The notes below the pieces were generated by a model. The model searched no databases. It had not been told where the DNA came from and worked only from the letters and a program-made list of their open reading frames with translations. The position numbers and the translations under genes are program-made. This document shows positions 33,235 through 41,954 of a DNA stretch of 64,000 bases, in pieces. The stretch comes from a bacterium (GTDB lineage Bacteria > Oederibacteriota > PGYV01). The DNA is taken from the NCBI GenBank assembly GCA_029565735.1, contig JAKQNO010000071.1, forward strand, positions 62,001-126,000. The letters run 5' to 3'. Numbering within the stretch: the stretch's first letter is position 1; each line of letters opens with the position of its first letter.

Positions 33235-33738
33235 TTACGAACGGAAGTTCGTGAACTGCATATCAATTCCAAAATCCTTCTGCTTTAACTGCGCCATGAC
33301 TCCCTGAAGGTCGTCAATTTTAGGCCCCGACACCCTTACAACGTCTTTCTGAATGGATGCCTGTATTTTTTTCAGACCAAGTTCTTTTATATATTTCACT
33401 ATTTCTTTGGCTTTTTCCTGGGGAATTCCGTCCTGTATTGCTATGTCCTGGTGAATTTTATCCATGCCTGTCTGCACGGGCTCCGAATCAGTCAGCGCTT
33501 TTACCGGCACGCCCCTTTTTATAAGTTTATTCTTAAGTACGTCATTGGCAGCCCTGACTTTATAGTCATCGGTTGTTTTTATGGTTATTTTTTTGTCTTC
33601 TTTTTTAAGTTCAATTTCCGTATTGCTGTCGCGGAAATCGTACCTGTTGGTTATTTCCCTTAATGCCTGGTCAATGGCGTTTACAATTTCCTGCATGTCA
33701 ACCTTTGAAGAAATATCAAATGAATTATCGCCTGCCAT
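33235..33738 (-). CDS. yajQ: YajQ-family nucleotide-binding protein
   Basis: 167 residues, whole-length match to the YajQ family: NSFDISSKVDMQEIVNAIDQ at the N-terminus, GMDKIHQDIAIQDGIPQEKAK in the middle, and a C-terminus KDFGIDMQFTNFR. Members bind cyclic-di-GMP or other nucleotides and some act as regulators; the role here is not known. It lies between rodZ-like and rimO genes with short gaps. Confidence 0.9.
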   Translation of the reverse strand: MAGDNSFDISSKVDMQEIVNAIDQALREITNRYDFRDSNTEIELKKEDKKITIKTTDDYKVRAANDVLKNKLIKRGVPVKALTDSEPVQTGMDKIHQDIAIQDGIPQEKAKEIVKYIKELGLKKIQASIQKDVVRVSGPKIDDLQGVMAQLKQKDFGIDMQFTNFRS

Positions 33739-33754
33739 TTTTCACCCTCCTTAT

Positions 33755-34681
33755 TTACTGTGCCGGCGTCTCTGCCGGCGACGCGCCTTCCGCAGCAGGG
33801 GCTGTTTCCTGCGCTATTTCAGTTGCTGTCGAAACCGGTGTGGGAATTTCGGTCGGTTTTCTTGCGCCCTGCGTGAAGCCCTGGCCTTTGTCAATATACC
33901 AGTTCTTGCCTGACTGGAATATAAGGCCGTTTATCACTTCGCCTTCCTCGCCTATCGCGCCTATGGATTCGCCGTTTACGGTAAATTCAACGCCCGCGGC
34001 ATTGCCCACAAGAAATACAATTTTGGTTATGTCTTTCCACCTTTTGTCAGAACCCTTTTTAAGAAGAAAATCCTCTTCGCCGTTATCATGCCTTGCCTTT
34101 ACCCATGTGTCAGCTTTGGCTTTTGCTATGACGTTTAATGTCTCTGTCTGTCCCGGCACGGGATAAACCTGGTTTCCTGATCCGCCTTTTTTTCCGCCAA
34201 AAACCGCGACAAGGACAATAATAAGCACAATAAGAACAACAGCCGCTCCCGCTATTATAAGGTTTCTTTTATTGGTTAAGGTAAGTTCCATTTTGCCTTC
34301 TTTAATGGTTTCCCCTTCCGCCGGCTTTTCATGGAACTGTTTTTCGTGGTCCTGCTGGGCTTCTTTAAGGATGCTTTTGGCAAAACTGTCGTTTATTTTT
34401 ATCTTTTCTTTTCCAATGGTGTTAATCTCTTTTTCAGTCTGCTGGCCTTCGGGCGTCTGTTCAAAAAGCGCCACAACCTGCGATTCTTCCAGTTTTAAAT
34501 AACGCGCGTAGCTGCGCAGGAAAAGCCTCATGTACACCGGTTTTTCAAATCCGGAAGAGTCCTCTTCTTCCAGCGCTTTTAAATATAAAGGGTCCACCTT
34601 AAGGTCTTTTTGTATATCCTGAAATTTCAGGTTCTTTGATTCCCTTGCCTTTTTTAAAAGTTCTCCGTATCCTTTTGACAT
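33755..34681 (-). CDS. RodZ-like helix-turn-helix membrane protein
   Basis: 308 residues. N-terminal Cro/C1-like helix-turn-helix (about 4-68, GELLKKARESKNLKFQDIQ and YLKALEEED), a charged middle region, one transmembrane helix (about 140-162), then a periplasmic DUF4115-like domain (WVKARHDNGEEDFLLKKGSD, VEFTVNGESIGAIGEEGEVI) and a Pro/Thr/Ala-rich tail. This is the RodZ architecture, which links MreB to the cell wall synthesis machinery and shapes the cell. No mreB in the window. Confidence 0.85.
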   Translation of the reverse strand: MSKGYGELLKKARESKNLKFQDIQKDLKVDPLYLKALEEEDSSGFEKPVYMRLFLRSYARYLKLEESQVVALFEQTPEGQQTEKEINTIGKEKIKINDSFAKSILKEAQQDHEKQFHEKPAEGETIKEGKMELTLTNKRNLIIAGAAVVLIVLIIVLVAVFGGKKGGSGNQVYPVPGQTETLNVIAKAKADTWVKARHDNGEEDFLLKKGSDKRWKDITKIVFLVGNAAGVEFTVNGESIGAIGEEGEVINGLIFQSGKNWYIDKGQGFTQGARKPTEIPTPVSTATEIAQETAPAAEGASPAETPAQ

Positions 34682-34697
34682 GAAGTGCTCCTCTCGT

Positions 34698-35699
34698 TTA
34701 CTTTATTATGGGGTTGCCCTGCATAAGGTCAGACGCTTCTATTATTTCAACGCCTTCCGGCGCTTTAAAAGCAAACGCGCTGTCCTTAAATTCCGGCATC
34801 AGTTCCGCTTTTTCATCGGAATATTTTTTTATGTTTGAAAACACAGATTCCACAATCATTGCTTCATACTTCATTTTCATGGATTCGGGGAAAAGGGTTT
34901 CTTTATTGACTTTTACCGTAAGCTCGTCAAATGCCATTTCCTGTTTCTTAATCGGAATCATTTTTATGGTGTAGAAATTCTCCGTAACAATAAGGGTGGA
35001 TTTGCTTCTTTTGGAAAAGTAAGCTATTGAAGATTCAAAGTCTATATAAAACTTTGAATTAAAGCTCATTTTATCAACATCCTGTTTTATTACCTGCCCC
35101 AAAACAGGTGTATATACCCAAAGCGTCTTTCCGTCCGAAATAAGCTGCTGCTCGGTGGGTTCGGAATACAGCACTTTAAACTTGTCCGGTTTTACAATGG
35201 TCGCAAGCCCTTTGATGCGCTGCGACGTGTCCGCGTCGGTGTATTTTGTGTTTATGTCAATGTTCATTATGACGGCTTTTCTTTTCGCCTGCGCGGCTTC
35301 TATTTTTTCAATAACATCCTGAAGGGTAATTTCCTCTTTTTCCGCCGGTGTGCTTACTGCCTTTGCCTTTACAACCGCGGTTGGTTCTTTCTTTACCGCT
35401 GTTTTTGTGGCGGTGGGCGCTGTTTTACCCTCTTTTATAGCTGTTGATGTGGGTTTTGCTTCCTTTGTGGATGTGGGCGAAGGTTTTATTTTTGTCGGCA
35501 CTTCAGTCAAAGTAAATGTCAATGTGGCTGTTTGTGTAGGCTCTGTTTTTACTGACTGTTCCTGAACTGAGGCCTGCTCTGCGGCGTCTACCGCGGCTGA
35601 AATATCAGCATCTTTTATGACTGTTTTATTTTCAGTGGCGCAGCCCGCGAAAAAAACCATAAAAATCAATGATAAACCTATAACAATATTTTTAATCAT
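34698..35699 (-). CDS. LolA-like outer-membrane lipoprotein carrier domain, lipidated
   Basis: 333 residues. Lipobox FFAGC (Cys20), then a Thr/Pro/Lys-rich linker (about 45-115, with TPTATKTA-type repeats), then a LolA/LolB-like half-barrel (about 120-330): ATIVKPDKFKVLYSEPTEQQLISDGKTLW and VYTPVLGQVIKQDV, given here as separate pieces. Typical LolA is periplasmic and unlipidated, so the added lipid anchor and linker are unusual; a LolB-like or sensor role is possible. It is first in the seven-gene operon ending in mfd. Confidence 0.82.
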   Translation of the reverse strand: MIKNIVIGLSLIFMVFFAGCATENKTVIKDADISAAVDAAEQASVQEQSVKTEPTQTATLTFTLTEVPTKIKPSPTSTKEAKPTSTAIKEGKTAPTATKTAVKKEPTAVVKAKAVSTPAEKEEITLQDVIEKIEAAQAKRKAVIMNIDINTKYTDADTSQRIKGLATIVKPDKFKVLYSEPTEQQLISDGKTLWVYTPVLGQVIKQDVDKMSFNSKFYIDFESSIAYFSKRSKSTLIVTENFYTIKMIPIKKQEMAFDELTVKVNKETLFPESMKMKYEAMIVESVFSNIKKYSDEKAELMPEFKDSAFAFKAPEGVEIIEASDLMQGNPIIK

Positions 35700-35866
35700 T
35701 ATTAGGACCTCCTGTACGGCAACTTACCGCCTAACTATTGTAATGATAAAACCCTTTAAAATCAAGAAAAAAGATAAGTAATTGATGGTCAGATGTTCCG
35801 TTGAATCGAATGCGTTGATATAACTTGTATACCAAGAAAAACTATCAACGAAAAAAGTTATATGAA

Positions 35867-37135
35867 CTAATCTCCAATTTTATCTTTTAAGTTTATCTCC
35901 ATTTTTTTTTGTCCGGAAAATAAATGTGTTTTTCCATCATTTTCTATTTTATGAATCGCCCAATCTTCATTTAAATTCCAATTTCTACCGTTAGAAATAT
36001 TAAAAAACATCATAGTCTCACGACCTGGTCCATAAGACCTGCATGGTATTCCCAAATATTTTCCATTTGAAGATATTTCAAATTCATGAAAGCTATAACC
36101 AGAATCCGGAAACTCAAACAATTTTGTGCCTTCCGCATTAAAAACATATAAATTGCAATAATTAGAAACTTCCCAATCACCATAAGTATTTAGAACAACA
36201 TTGCCGTTTTGTAAAATTTTTATATCACTTGCATTTGCATCCTGGCGTTTGCCTATTTTTGTTTTCCAGAGTTTTTCCCCTTTTTCGTTCTCTATTTCTA
36301 ATTCCAAAGTCGACGGATAGTCTTCATCATCAGTATAATAATATTTGCCATCAATAGTTTCCAGACGATAAGTCAACTTTGCAATTTTACTTCCATCATC
36401 TGATATATTTATGCTGCTGGACTCTTGAATTGTGCCAGGCAATAATTTACCATCAGAATCTTTTATTTTTCGCTTCAAAGATACCATTCTTAAATCAACC
36501 AACTTAATAATATTATCTTTTTCATCAAAAAAAGCTATCTCATTTAAATCGTACGTATATATCCTTTCACCTTTTAAATTAAATACCTGTTTTTTAGGAC
36601 TAAATTCATTTCCCGTTCTAAGATTATAACTAACCACAATAAAATCGTTTACAAACTTTATCGAATCGATCACTCCATAAAACGTCCCCGTTCCAATCTG
36701 TTTTTTCCAAACCTCTTCACCTAAACTATCTAATAGTATCAACTCTAAATCGCATACGCCGTTACCTCCGCATTGAGGTATTTTTTCATCATCAAAAAAC
36801 TTTCCACTGCACTTTATCAAAGCCACTTCATTTTTATTGTCGGCAATACAAAATTCATAAAACTCTATAACATTTTCAACAACACCATTTGAATTTATCT
36901 GTTTTATTTGGCGTTCCGTAGATAACCGCTTTATTTCTTCACCTTTTTTATTTAAAACAGTTAGAATGTAATGCATATGAGTAAATTCATAAATTGCACT
37001 TATAACAAACGGGCCTCTTTCTTCAATTATTCTTACATTTTGATTCGCAGTTTTGCTTTCTGAAATTCCCAACCCACCAACTATAAAAATTAAAAATAAT
37101 AATTTAACAATTGTTACTCGTCTTTTTTTATTCAT
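35867..37135 (-). CDS. Exported protein of unknown function, beta-propeller-like
   Basis: 422 residues. A signal-like hydrophobic N-terminus (VTIVKLLFLIFIVGGLGI). The rest is a series of ~45-residue beta segments with recurring aspartate/glycine turns (KNEVALIKCSGKFFDDEK, GEEVWKKQIGTGTFYG, DGSKIAKLTYRLE, GEKLWKTKIGKRQDAN), consistent with a WD40/PQQ-like propeller. No family named. It is markedly more AT-rich than neighbouring operons and overlaps the following gene by one base, so the two form a unit, perhaps acquired by transfer. Confidence 0.6.
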   Translation of the reverse strand: MNKKRRVTIVKLLFLIFIVGGLGISESKTANQNVRIIEERGPFVISAIYEFTHMHYILTVLNKKGEEIKRLSTERQIKQINSNGVVENVIEFYEFCIADNKNEVALIKCSGKFFDDEKIPQCGGNGVCDLELILLDSLGEEVWKKQIGTGTFYGVIDSIKFVNDFIVVSYNLRTGNEFSPKKQVFNLKGERIYTYDLNEIAFFDEKDNIIKLVDLRMVSLKRKIKDSDGKLLPGTIQESSSINISDDGSKIAKLTYRLETIDGKYYYTDDEDYPSTLELEIENEKGEKLWKTKIGKRQDANASDIKILQNGNVVLNTYGDWEVSNYCNLYVFNAEGTKLFEFPDSGYSFHEFEISSNGKYLGIPCRSYGPGRETMMFFNISNGRNWNLNEDWAIHKIENDGKTHLFSGQKKMEINLKDKIGD

Positions 37136-37506
37136 CAGTTTTCCTTTATTTTTAGCATCAATTGTATAACTCTAATAAACTCGTCAGGATTATCAGGCGT
37201 AATTGCCCATTCATTAATAATCATTCCATCTTTTCTTTCAATTATTACCGTTTCACCCCAGATATTATTTCTAATACTCAACCTAGATACAAAGGGTACA
37301 ACCATTGCTTCCAGCGATGAAACCTTTTTAATACTTTTTATATTATTAAAAGATATAAAAAAAACAGGAATTATTCCAAAAAGATAAATAACAATCCTTT
37401 TTTGCTCCACCTTATATTGCAAGAAAAATCTAAAAAACCATTGAAAAAATATTATAAGCACAATAACAAATCCAATAGCTTTCAAATACTCAACACCAAC
37501 ACTCAT
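37135..37506 (-). CDS. Small membrane protein of unknown function
   Basis: 123 residues. Two hydrophobic helices near the N-terminus (about 8-30, AIGFVIVLIIFFQWFFRFFL, and about 39-56, IVIYLFGIIPVFFISF), then a soluble domain with VETVIIERKDGM-like strands (GETVIIERKDGMIINEW). It resembles PH-like bacterial membrane proteins in outline but no family is certain. Stop and start with the next gene form TGATG, so translation is coupled. AT-rich. Confidence 0.55.
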   Translation of the reverse strand: MSVGVEYLKAIGFVIVLIIFFQWFFRFFLQYKVEQKRIVIYLFGIIPVFFISFNNIKSIKKVSSLEAMVVPFVSRLSIRNNIWGETVIIERKDGMIINEWAITPDNPDEFIRVIQLMLKIKEN

Positions 37507-37616
37507 TTTTCTTCACCTTTCCACTTTTCTACTTTATCAATTCCGAGCCGCTGAACTGCCGAACTGCTTAGCTGTCCCCTATCACTTCCGCTCACAAGCT
37601 CGCTCCAACAATGACT

Positions 37617-38576
37617 TTAAAGGAAAGCTTCCCTTATATACATAAACTCTTCTTGTGTAAGCCCTTTGTCTGCGGCGGACAGGTTCATCTTTACCTGCTG
37701 TAAGTTCCTGAAACCCGGAATTACGCACGCGGCTGTTTCATGATACAGAATATACTGCAAAGCGGCTCGTACAAGTTCTTCGCCGGCGGCGCCGAATTTG
37801 GCTTTAAGTTTATCCACGCCGTCCATTAATTTTTCAAAATTTCCGGGCTTAAATTCATCCATTGTTTCCCTGACATCGTTTTTGTCAAATACAGGCGGGT
37901 TTTCCCTGCTGAATTTGCCGGTCAAAAGCCCGCGTGAAAGCGGGTTAAAAGCGACAAAAGTGATGTTAAGCTCTTTCATCATTTTGCTTACCGGGCCTTC
38001 CGCGACAAAGTCAGGGTGTATTATGTTGCACCAGCTCTGGATGCAGTCCGGTTTTATCCTTGGGGCAAGCCTTAAAAAATCAGCTGCCGAATATCCGGAA
38101 AGGCCGATGGCCTTTATCATGCCTTCGCTTCTTAATTTATGAAATTCGGCAATTGCGCCTTCCAGATAAGCGTCGTCTTTTCCAAAATCACAGTTATGAA
38201 AGTAATAAATGTCCAGCGTTTCCCTTTTTAAGTTCTTAAGCGACTGCTCGCACTGGCGCCTTATATTGCGCGCGTCAAAAGCGTTTTCAAATTCATTTTT
38301 GTTCCATCCCACTTTGCTTGCAATTATCACCTGCTTATTTCTTGCGCCAAGCGCTGATGCCAGCATTTTTTCCGCTTTCCCGCTGCCGTATACGTCAGCG
38401 TTGTCAAAATGGTTAACGCCGTTATCAACCGCGTAATTAATCGCCTCTGCCGCGTCCTTATCGGAAACCCCGCGCCATCCCATCCCTCCGCTGTCAACAT
38501 CGCCGCCAAGCGTCCAGCATCCAAGCGATATTTCAGACACCATGATTCCTGTTTTACCAATCTCGCGTTTGTTCAT
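37617..38576 (-). CDS. Aldo/keto reductase
   Basis: 319 residues, TIM-barrel oxidoreductase. The catalytic tetrad can be assigned: Asp and Tyr in FDNADVYGSGKAE, Lys in VIIASKVGW, His in IYYFHNCD. N-terminus MNKREIGKTGIMVSEISLGCWTLGG is typical of the YghZ/Tas-like group. It reduces aldehydes/ketones with NADPH; substrate not predictable. GGAGGTAATAAT precedes the ATG. Confidence 0.88.
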   Translation of the reverse strand: MNKREIGKTGIMVSEISLGCWTLGGDVDSGGMGWRGVSDKDAAEAINYAVDNGVNHFDNADVYGSGKAEKMLASALGARNKQVIIASKVGWNKNEFENAFDARNIRRQCEQSLKNLKRETLDIYYFHNCDFGKDDAYLEGAIAEFHKLRSEGMIKAIGLSGYSAADFLRLAPRIKPDCIQSWCNIIHPDFVAEGPVSKMMKELNITFVAFNPLSRGLLTGKFSRENPPVFDKNDVRETMDEFKPGNFEKLMDGVDKLKAKFGAAGEELVRAALQYILYHETAACVIPGFRNLQQVKMNLSAADKGLTQEEFMYIREAFL

Positions 38577-38695
38577 ATTATTACCTCCCTGCGTTTTCAG
38601 TTGAAATTACATTTTTATTATAACACGGAAGGAAAAACTTAAGCTATAAGCAGTCAGGCAATTAAGCATAAGCGAAAACTTAAAATCAATATTCC

Positions 38696-38858
38696 GCTAT
38701 AGTTTATCTGCCCATAGCTTAAATCCCTATGTTTACGCTATAGCTTAACTGCTATAGCTTAAATCGCTATGTTTCCGCTATAGCTTAACTGCCTATAGCT
38801 TAAATCGCTATTTTTCCGCTATAGCTTAACTGCCTATAGCTTAAATCGCTATGTTTTA
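38696..38858. repeat. Tandem array of four 41-bp units
   Basis: Units start at 38696, 38737, 38777 and 38818; consensus GCTATAGCTTAACTGCC, TATAGCTTAAATCGC, TATGTTTCC. Each unit contains CTATAGCTTAA twice. A divergent inverted copy lies at about 38641-38675 and a related single copy at about 27538-27569. No spacers of unique sequence occur, so it is not a CRISPR. Confidence 0.75.
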
Positions 38859-38860
38859 AA

Positions 38861-39700
38861 TCACTTCCCGTACTTATCCGCCATATACGAACTTCTTACA
38901 AACACCCCTGATTCGGCGTGTTCAAAACCTTTTTTAAGGGCTTCTTCCCTGTAAAACTCAAACTGTTCCGGCTTTATATATTCCACAACCGGCGTGTTTT
39001 CTTTTGCCGGCTGCATATACTGCCCTATTGAAATATAATCCACATCCGCCCCGCGTATGTCATCAAGGGTTTTAAGCACCTGTTCCTGCGTTTCGCCAAG
39101 GCCAAGCATAATACCTGATTTTGTTTTTTTCGCCCCAAACTGCTTTGCTTTTTTTAAAACATCAAGGCTTCTGTCAAATGAAGCGCCTTTCCTGATATGA
39201 TAAAGCGACGGCACAACCTCTATGTTATGCGCGAACACATCCGGCCCGGCGTCAACTACGGTTTTTATGTCTGCTTCATTACCCTTAAAATCCGGGACAA
39301 GCACCTCTATTTTTATCCCCTCAGCGCGTGCTTTCTTTATTATATCGGCAAAAACTGACGCGCCGCCGTCTTTTAAGTCATCCCTTGTAACAGACGTCAC
39401 CACAAGGTATTTTACTTTAAGTTTATTGGCGGCCTCTATTACATTTTCCGCTTCCTTCGGAATTAAAGCCTGCGGTTCTGCTTTCATTACATTGCAGAAC
39501 AGACACTGCCTTGTGCAGGCGCTGCCAAGTATTAAAAACGTGGCAGTGCCGCGGCCGTAGCATTCGGATAAGTTGGGGCAGCGAGCGCTGTGGCAAACGG
39601 TATGAAGGCCCATACCGCTTAAAACGCCCTCTGTGGCGTGCATGTTCTTAAAGTCTATTTTTTTCTTCGCCCAGTCGGGGCGTTTAATTATTTCAGCCAA
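38861..39700 (-). CDS. lipA: Lipoyl synthase
   Basis: 279 residues. Both cluster motifs are present: CHSARCPNLSEC (auxiliary cluster) and CTRQCLFCNV (radical SAM). C-terminal QYMQPAKENTPVVEYI and the closing RSSY serine motif (VRSSYMADK) fit LipA. It inserts sulfur at C6 and C8 of the octanoyl group on GcvH. It follows the octanoyltransferase gene by one base in the gcv operon. Confidence 0.95.
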   Translation of the reverse strand: MAEIIKRPDWAKKKIDFKNMHATEGVLSGMGLHTVCHSARCPNLSECYGRGTATFLILGSACTRQCLFCNVMKAEPQALIPKEAENVIEAANKLKVKYLVVTSVTRDDLKDGGASVFADIIKKARAEGIKIEVLVPDFKGNEADIKTVVDAGPDVFAHNIEVVPSLYHIRKGASFDRSLDVLKKAKQFGAKKTKSGIMLGLGETQEQVLKTLDDIRGADVDYISIGQYMQPAKENTPVVEYIKPEQFEFYREEALKKGFEHAESGVFVRSSYMADKYGK

Positions 39701-39701
39701 T

Positions 39702-40499
39702 TTAAAGTTTCCCTTCCATGTTCCATTTTAACAGCGCGTATTTGCCGGTTAACAGTTTTAATATCTCTTTTTTTTCTTCCATTGTAAAATCCGCGGGGTT
39801 AAGTTCGCAGTTAAAGGTTTCCATAAAAGCAGCCGCCATATTTGCCGCGGCTTCGGCGGGCGCAATCTGCCTTTTTAAAAGCGCGTTTAAACAGGTATAA
39901 TTATTACCTTTCACCGGGCATTTAAAGTATTTTTCATGTTCTTCGCTTCCGGCAAGCGGCAGCGACCCGTGCTGAAAAATAAGCCCCTTAACCCTTGCCT
40001 GCGCGTTGCCGCCTATCTTTTTGCCGTCAATAATAATGTCGTATTCTTCTGTTCCGGAAAAACAGAATCCCGCCCTTTGCCCGTGATTTTCTTCCGGCCG
40101 CGCGTAAACGCCGTAAGACGGGTTAAGCCCGAATTTTTTGTACATCAGGATGATAAAAGAATTTAATTTTTCAAAAGTTTTTTTAACCGGCTCCCCTTTG
40201 CAGTTAATATCCTCTTCGCGGCACACAAGGCTGTATGTAAGTTCATTTATATGGAATATGGCGCCGCCGCCCGTCAGCCTGCGGACAACGGGGACTTTAT
40301 CATCAAGGCAGGCGTCTATATTGATGTCTTTTTCCGCGTCCTGATATTTTCCAAGGGAAATGCCCGGGGGATTCCATGAATAAAACCTTAACTGAGGCAC
40401 GCCTGTCTGCAGGCAGCGCGAGATAAGAAATTCGTCAATGGCCATATTCTCGTATGGGGAATTGGCCTTAAATGGAAAAAAATCCGCCTTTAAAAACAT
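39702..40499 (-). CDS. lipM: Octanoyltransferase/lipoate-protein ligase family (LipM-like)
   Basis: 265 residues with the biotin/lipoate ligase fold: RFYSWNPPGISLGKYQD, VVRRLTGGGAIFHINELTYS and DGKKIGGNAQARVKGLIFQHG. A cysteine (C146, in FCFSGTEEYDI just before the GKKIGG motif) is placed as in LipM octanoyltransferases, which favours LipM over LplA; that assignment is inference. With LipA next door it would allow lipoate synthesis de novo on GcvH. It overlaps the gcvPB end by 10 bp. Confidence 0.85.
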   Translation of the reverse strand: MFLKADFFPFKANSPYENMAIDEFLISRCLQTGVPQLRFYSWNPPGISLGKYQDAEKDINIDACLDDKVPVVRRLTGGGAIFHINELTYSLVCREEDINCKGEPVKKTFEKLNSFIILMYKKFGLNPSYGVYARPEENHGQRAGFCFSGTEEYDIIIDGKKIGGNAQARVKGLIFQHGSLPLAGSEEHEKYFKCPVKGNNYTCLNALLKRQIAPAEAAANMAAAFMETFNCELNPADFTMEEKKEILKLLTGKYALLKWNMEGKL

Positions 40500-41929
40500 T
40501 TAAGCTTTGGTTCCCTCGCGGCTTTTGTTTCATCCGGCCTGGATATGGGGGTGGTGACCGGAGTGTTCTTTATTTTATCGGGGTCTGTTTCCGCAAGCCT
40601 GGCAATGTCAATCATGGCTTCTATAAAGAGATCCATGTCCTGTTTGGACTCTGTTTCCGTGGGCTCTATCATTATTGCCTCTTCAACCACAAGCGGAAAA
40701 TATATTGTGGGCGGGTGGAAGCCCCTGTCTATCAGCGCCTTGGCAATATCAAGGGCGTGAACGCCGTGCACTACCTGTTTTTTCGCGCTGAAAACCGCTT
40801 CGTGCATGCAGGTGCGGTCATACGGCAGGAAATAATACGGCTTTAATTTTGCCATTATGTAATTGGCGTTTAATACCGCCTTTTCAGACACATCAATAAG
40901 CCCTTCTTTTCCAAGCATTGTGATGTACGTGAACGCTTTTAACATCACGCCGAAGTTTCCGAAGAAAGACGCTATGTTTCCTATAGTATGCGGCACGTTA
41001 AAATCAAGCGTGAATTTATTGTCTTTTGTCTTTACAACCGCCGGTACAGGCACAAAATCTGCAAGTTTTTCGGATACTCCCACCATTCCGGCGCCCGGCC
41101 CGCCGCCGCCGTGCGGGGTGGAAAAGGTCTTGTGCAGGTTTAAGTGCACAATGTCAAAGCCCATGTCTCCCGGCCTTGCCTTGCCCATAATCGCGTTTAA
41201 GTTGGCGCCGTCATAATACATAAGCGCGTCAAATTTTCTTGCAAGTGCGGATACTTCCAGCACTTCTTTTTCAAATACGCCAAGCGTGCTTGGAACTGTC
41301 ATCATTATGCCGGCCGTCTGCGCGTTAATTTTTTCCTTAAGGGCGTTTAAATCAATCCCGCCGGCTGAATTGACCGGCACTGTCACAACTTCATATCCCG
41401 CGGCCGCGGCTGACGCCGGGTTTGTGCCGTGAGCGGATTCCGGGACTATTATGTGCGTCTTATTATTGTTGTGCACCCTGTGATACTGCGCCATTAAAAG
41501 TATGCCCGTCATTTCACCGTGCGCGCCCGCGTAAGGCTGGGTGGTCATTTTTTTCATCCCTGTTATTTCGCACATCATCTCAGCGGTCCTGTAAATCACT
41601 TCAAACGCGCCCTGTACCGCGTCTTCTTTTACATACGCCAGCATGGGATGCGCGTTTATAAAGCCGGGCAGCACAGATGCGGCTTCGTTTACTTTAGGAT
41701 TGTATTTCATTGTGCAGGAGCCAAGCGGGTAAAAATGCGTGTCAACGGAGTAGTTTAAGCGCGAAAGGTTGGTGTAATGCCTTATAACATCAAGTTCAGA
41801 CACTTCCGGAAGCATATTGTCTTTCTGCCTTAACAGGGAGGAATCCAGAATACTTTGTGTTTTTTTATCCGGAGTACCTGGGTCAACCCCTGCCCTTCCT
41901 TTTACGCTTTTTTCAAATATGGTTTTCAT
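40490..41929 (-). CDS. gcvPB: Glycine dehydrogenase (decarboxylating) subunit 2
   Basis: 479 residues, usual for the split P-protein. The PLP lysine lies in HLNLHKTFSTPHGGGGPG; FYPLGSCTMKYNPKVNE and PYAGAHGEMTG are conserved. With GcvPA it decarboxylates glycine and passes the aminomethyl group to lipoylated GcvH. Split P-protein is common in anaerobes and Gram-positives. Confidence 0.96.
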   Translation of the reverse strand: MKTIFEKSVKGRAGVDPGTPDKKTQSILDSSLLRQKDNMLPEVSELDVIRHYTNLSRLNYSVDTHFYPLGSCTMKYNPKVNEAASVLPGFINAHPMLAYVKEDAVQGAFEVIYRTAEMMCEITGMKKMTTQPYAGAHGEMTGILLMAQYHRVHNNNKTHIIVPESAHGTNPASAAAAGYEVVTVPVNSAGGIDLNALKEKINAQTAGIMMTVPSTLGVFEKEVLEVSALARKFDALMYYDGANLNAIMGKARPGDMGFDIVHLNLHKTFSTPHGGGGPGAGMVGVSEKLADFVPVPAVVKTKDNKFTLDFNVPHTIGNIASFFGNFGVMLKAFTYITMLGKEGLIDVSEKAVLNANYIMAKLKPYYFLPYDRTCMHEAVFSAKKQVVHGVHALDIAKALIDRGFHPPTIYFPLVVEEAIMIEPTETESKQDMDLFIEAMIDIARLAETDPDKIKNTPVTTPISRPDETKAAREPKLKCF

Positions 41930-41954
41930 AATTTACCTTCTTTTTTAGGTTTTA

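Noticed and set aside
38696..38858. Possible CRISPR array
   Set aside because: Units are contiguous 41-bp repeats with no unique spacers and no cas genes nearby.
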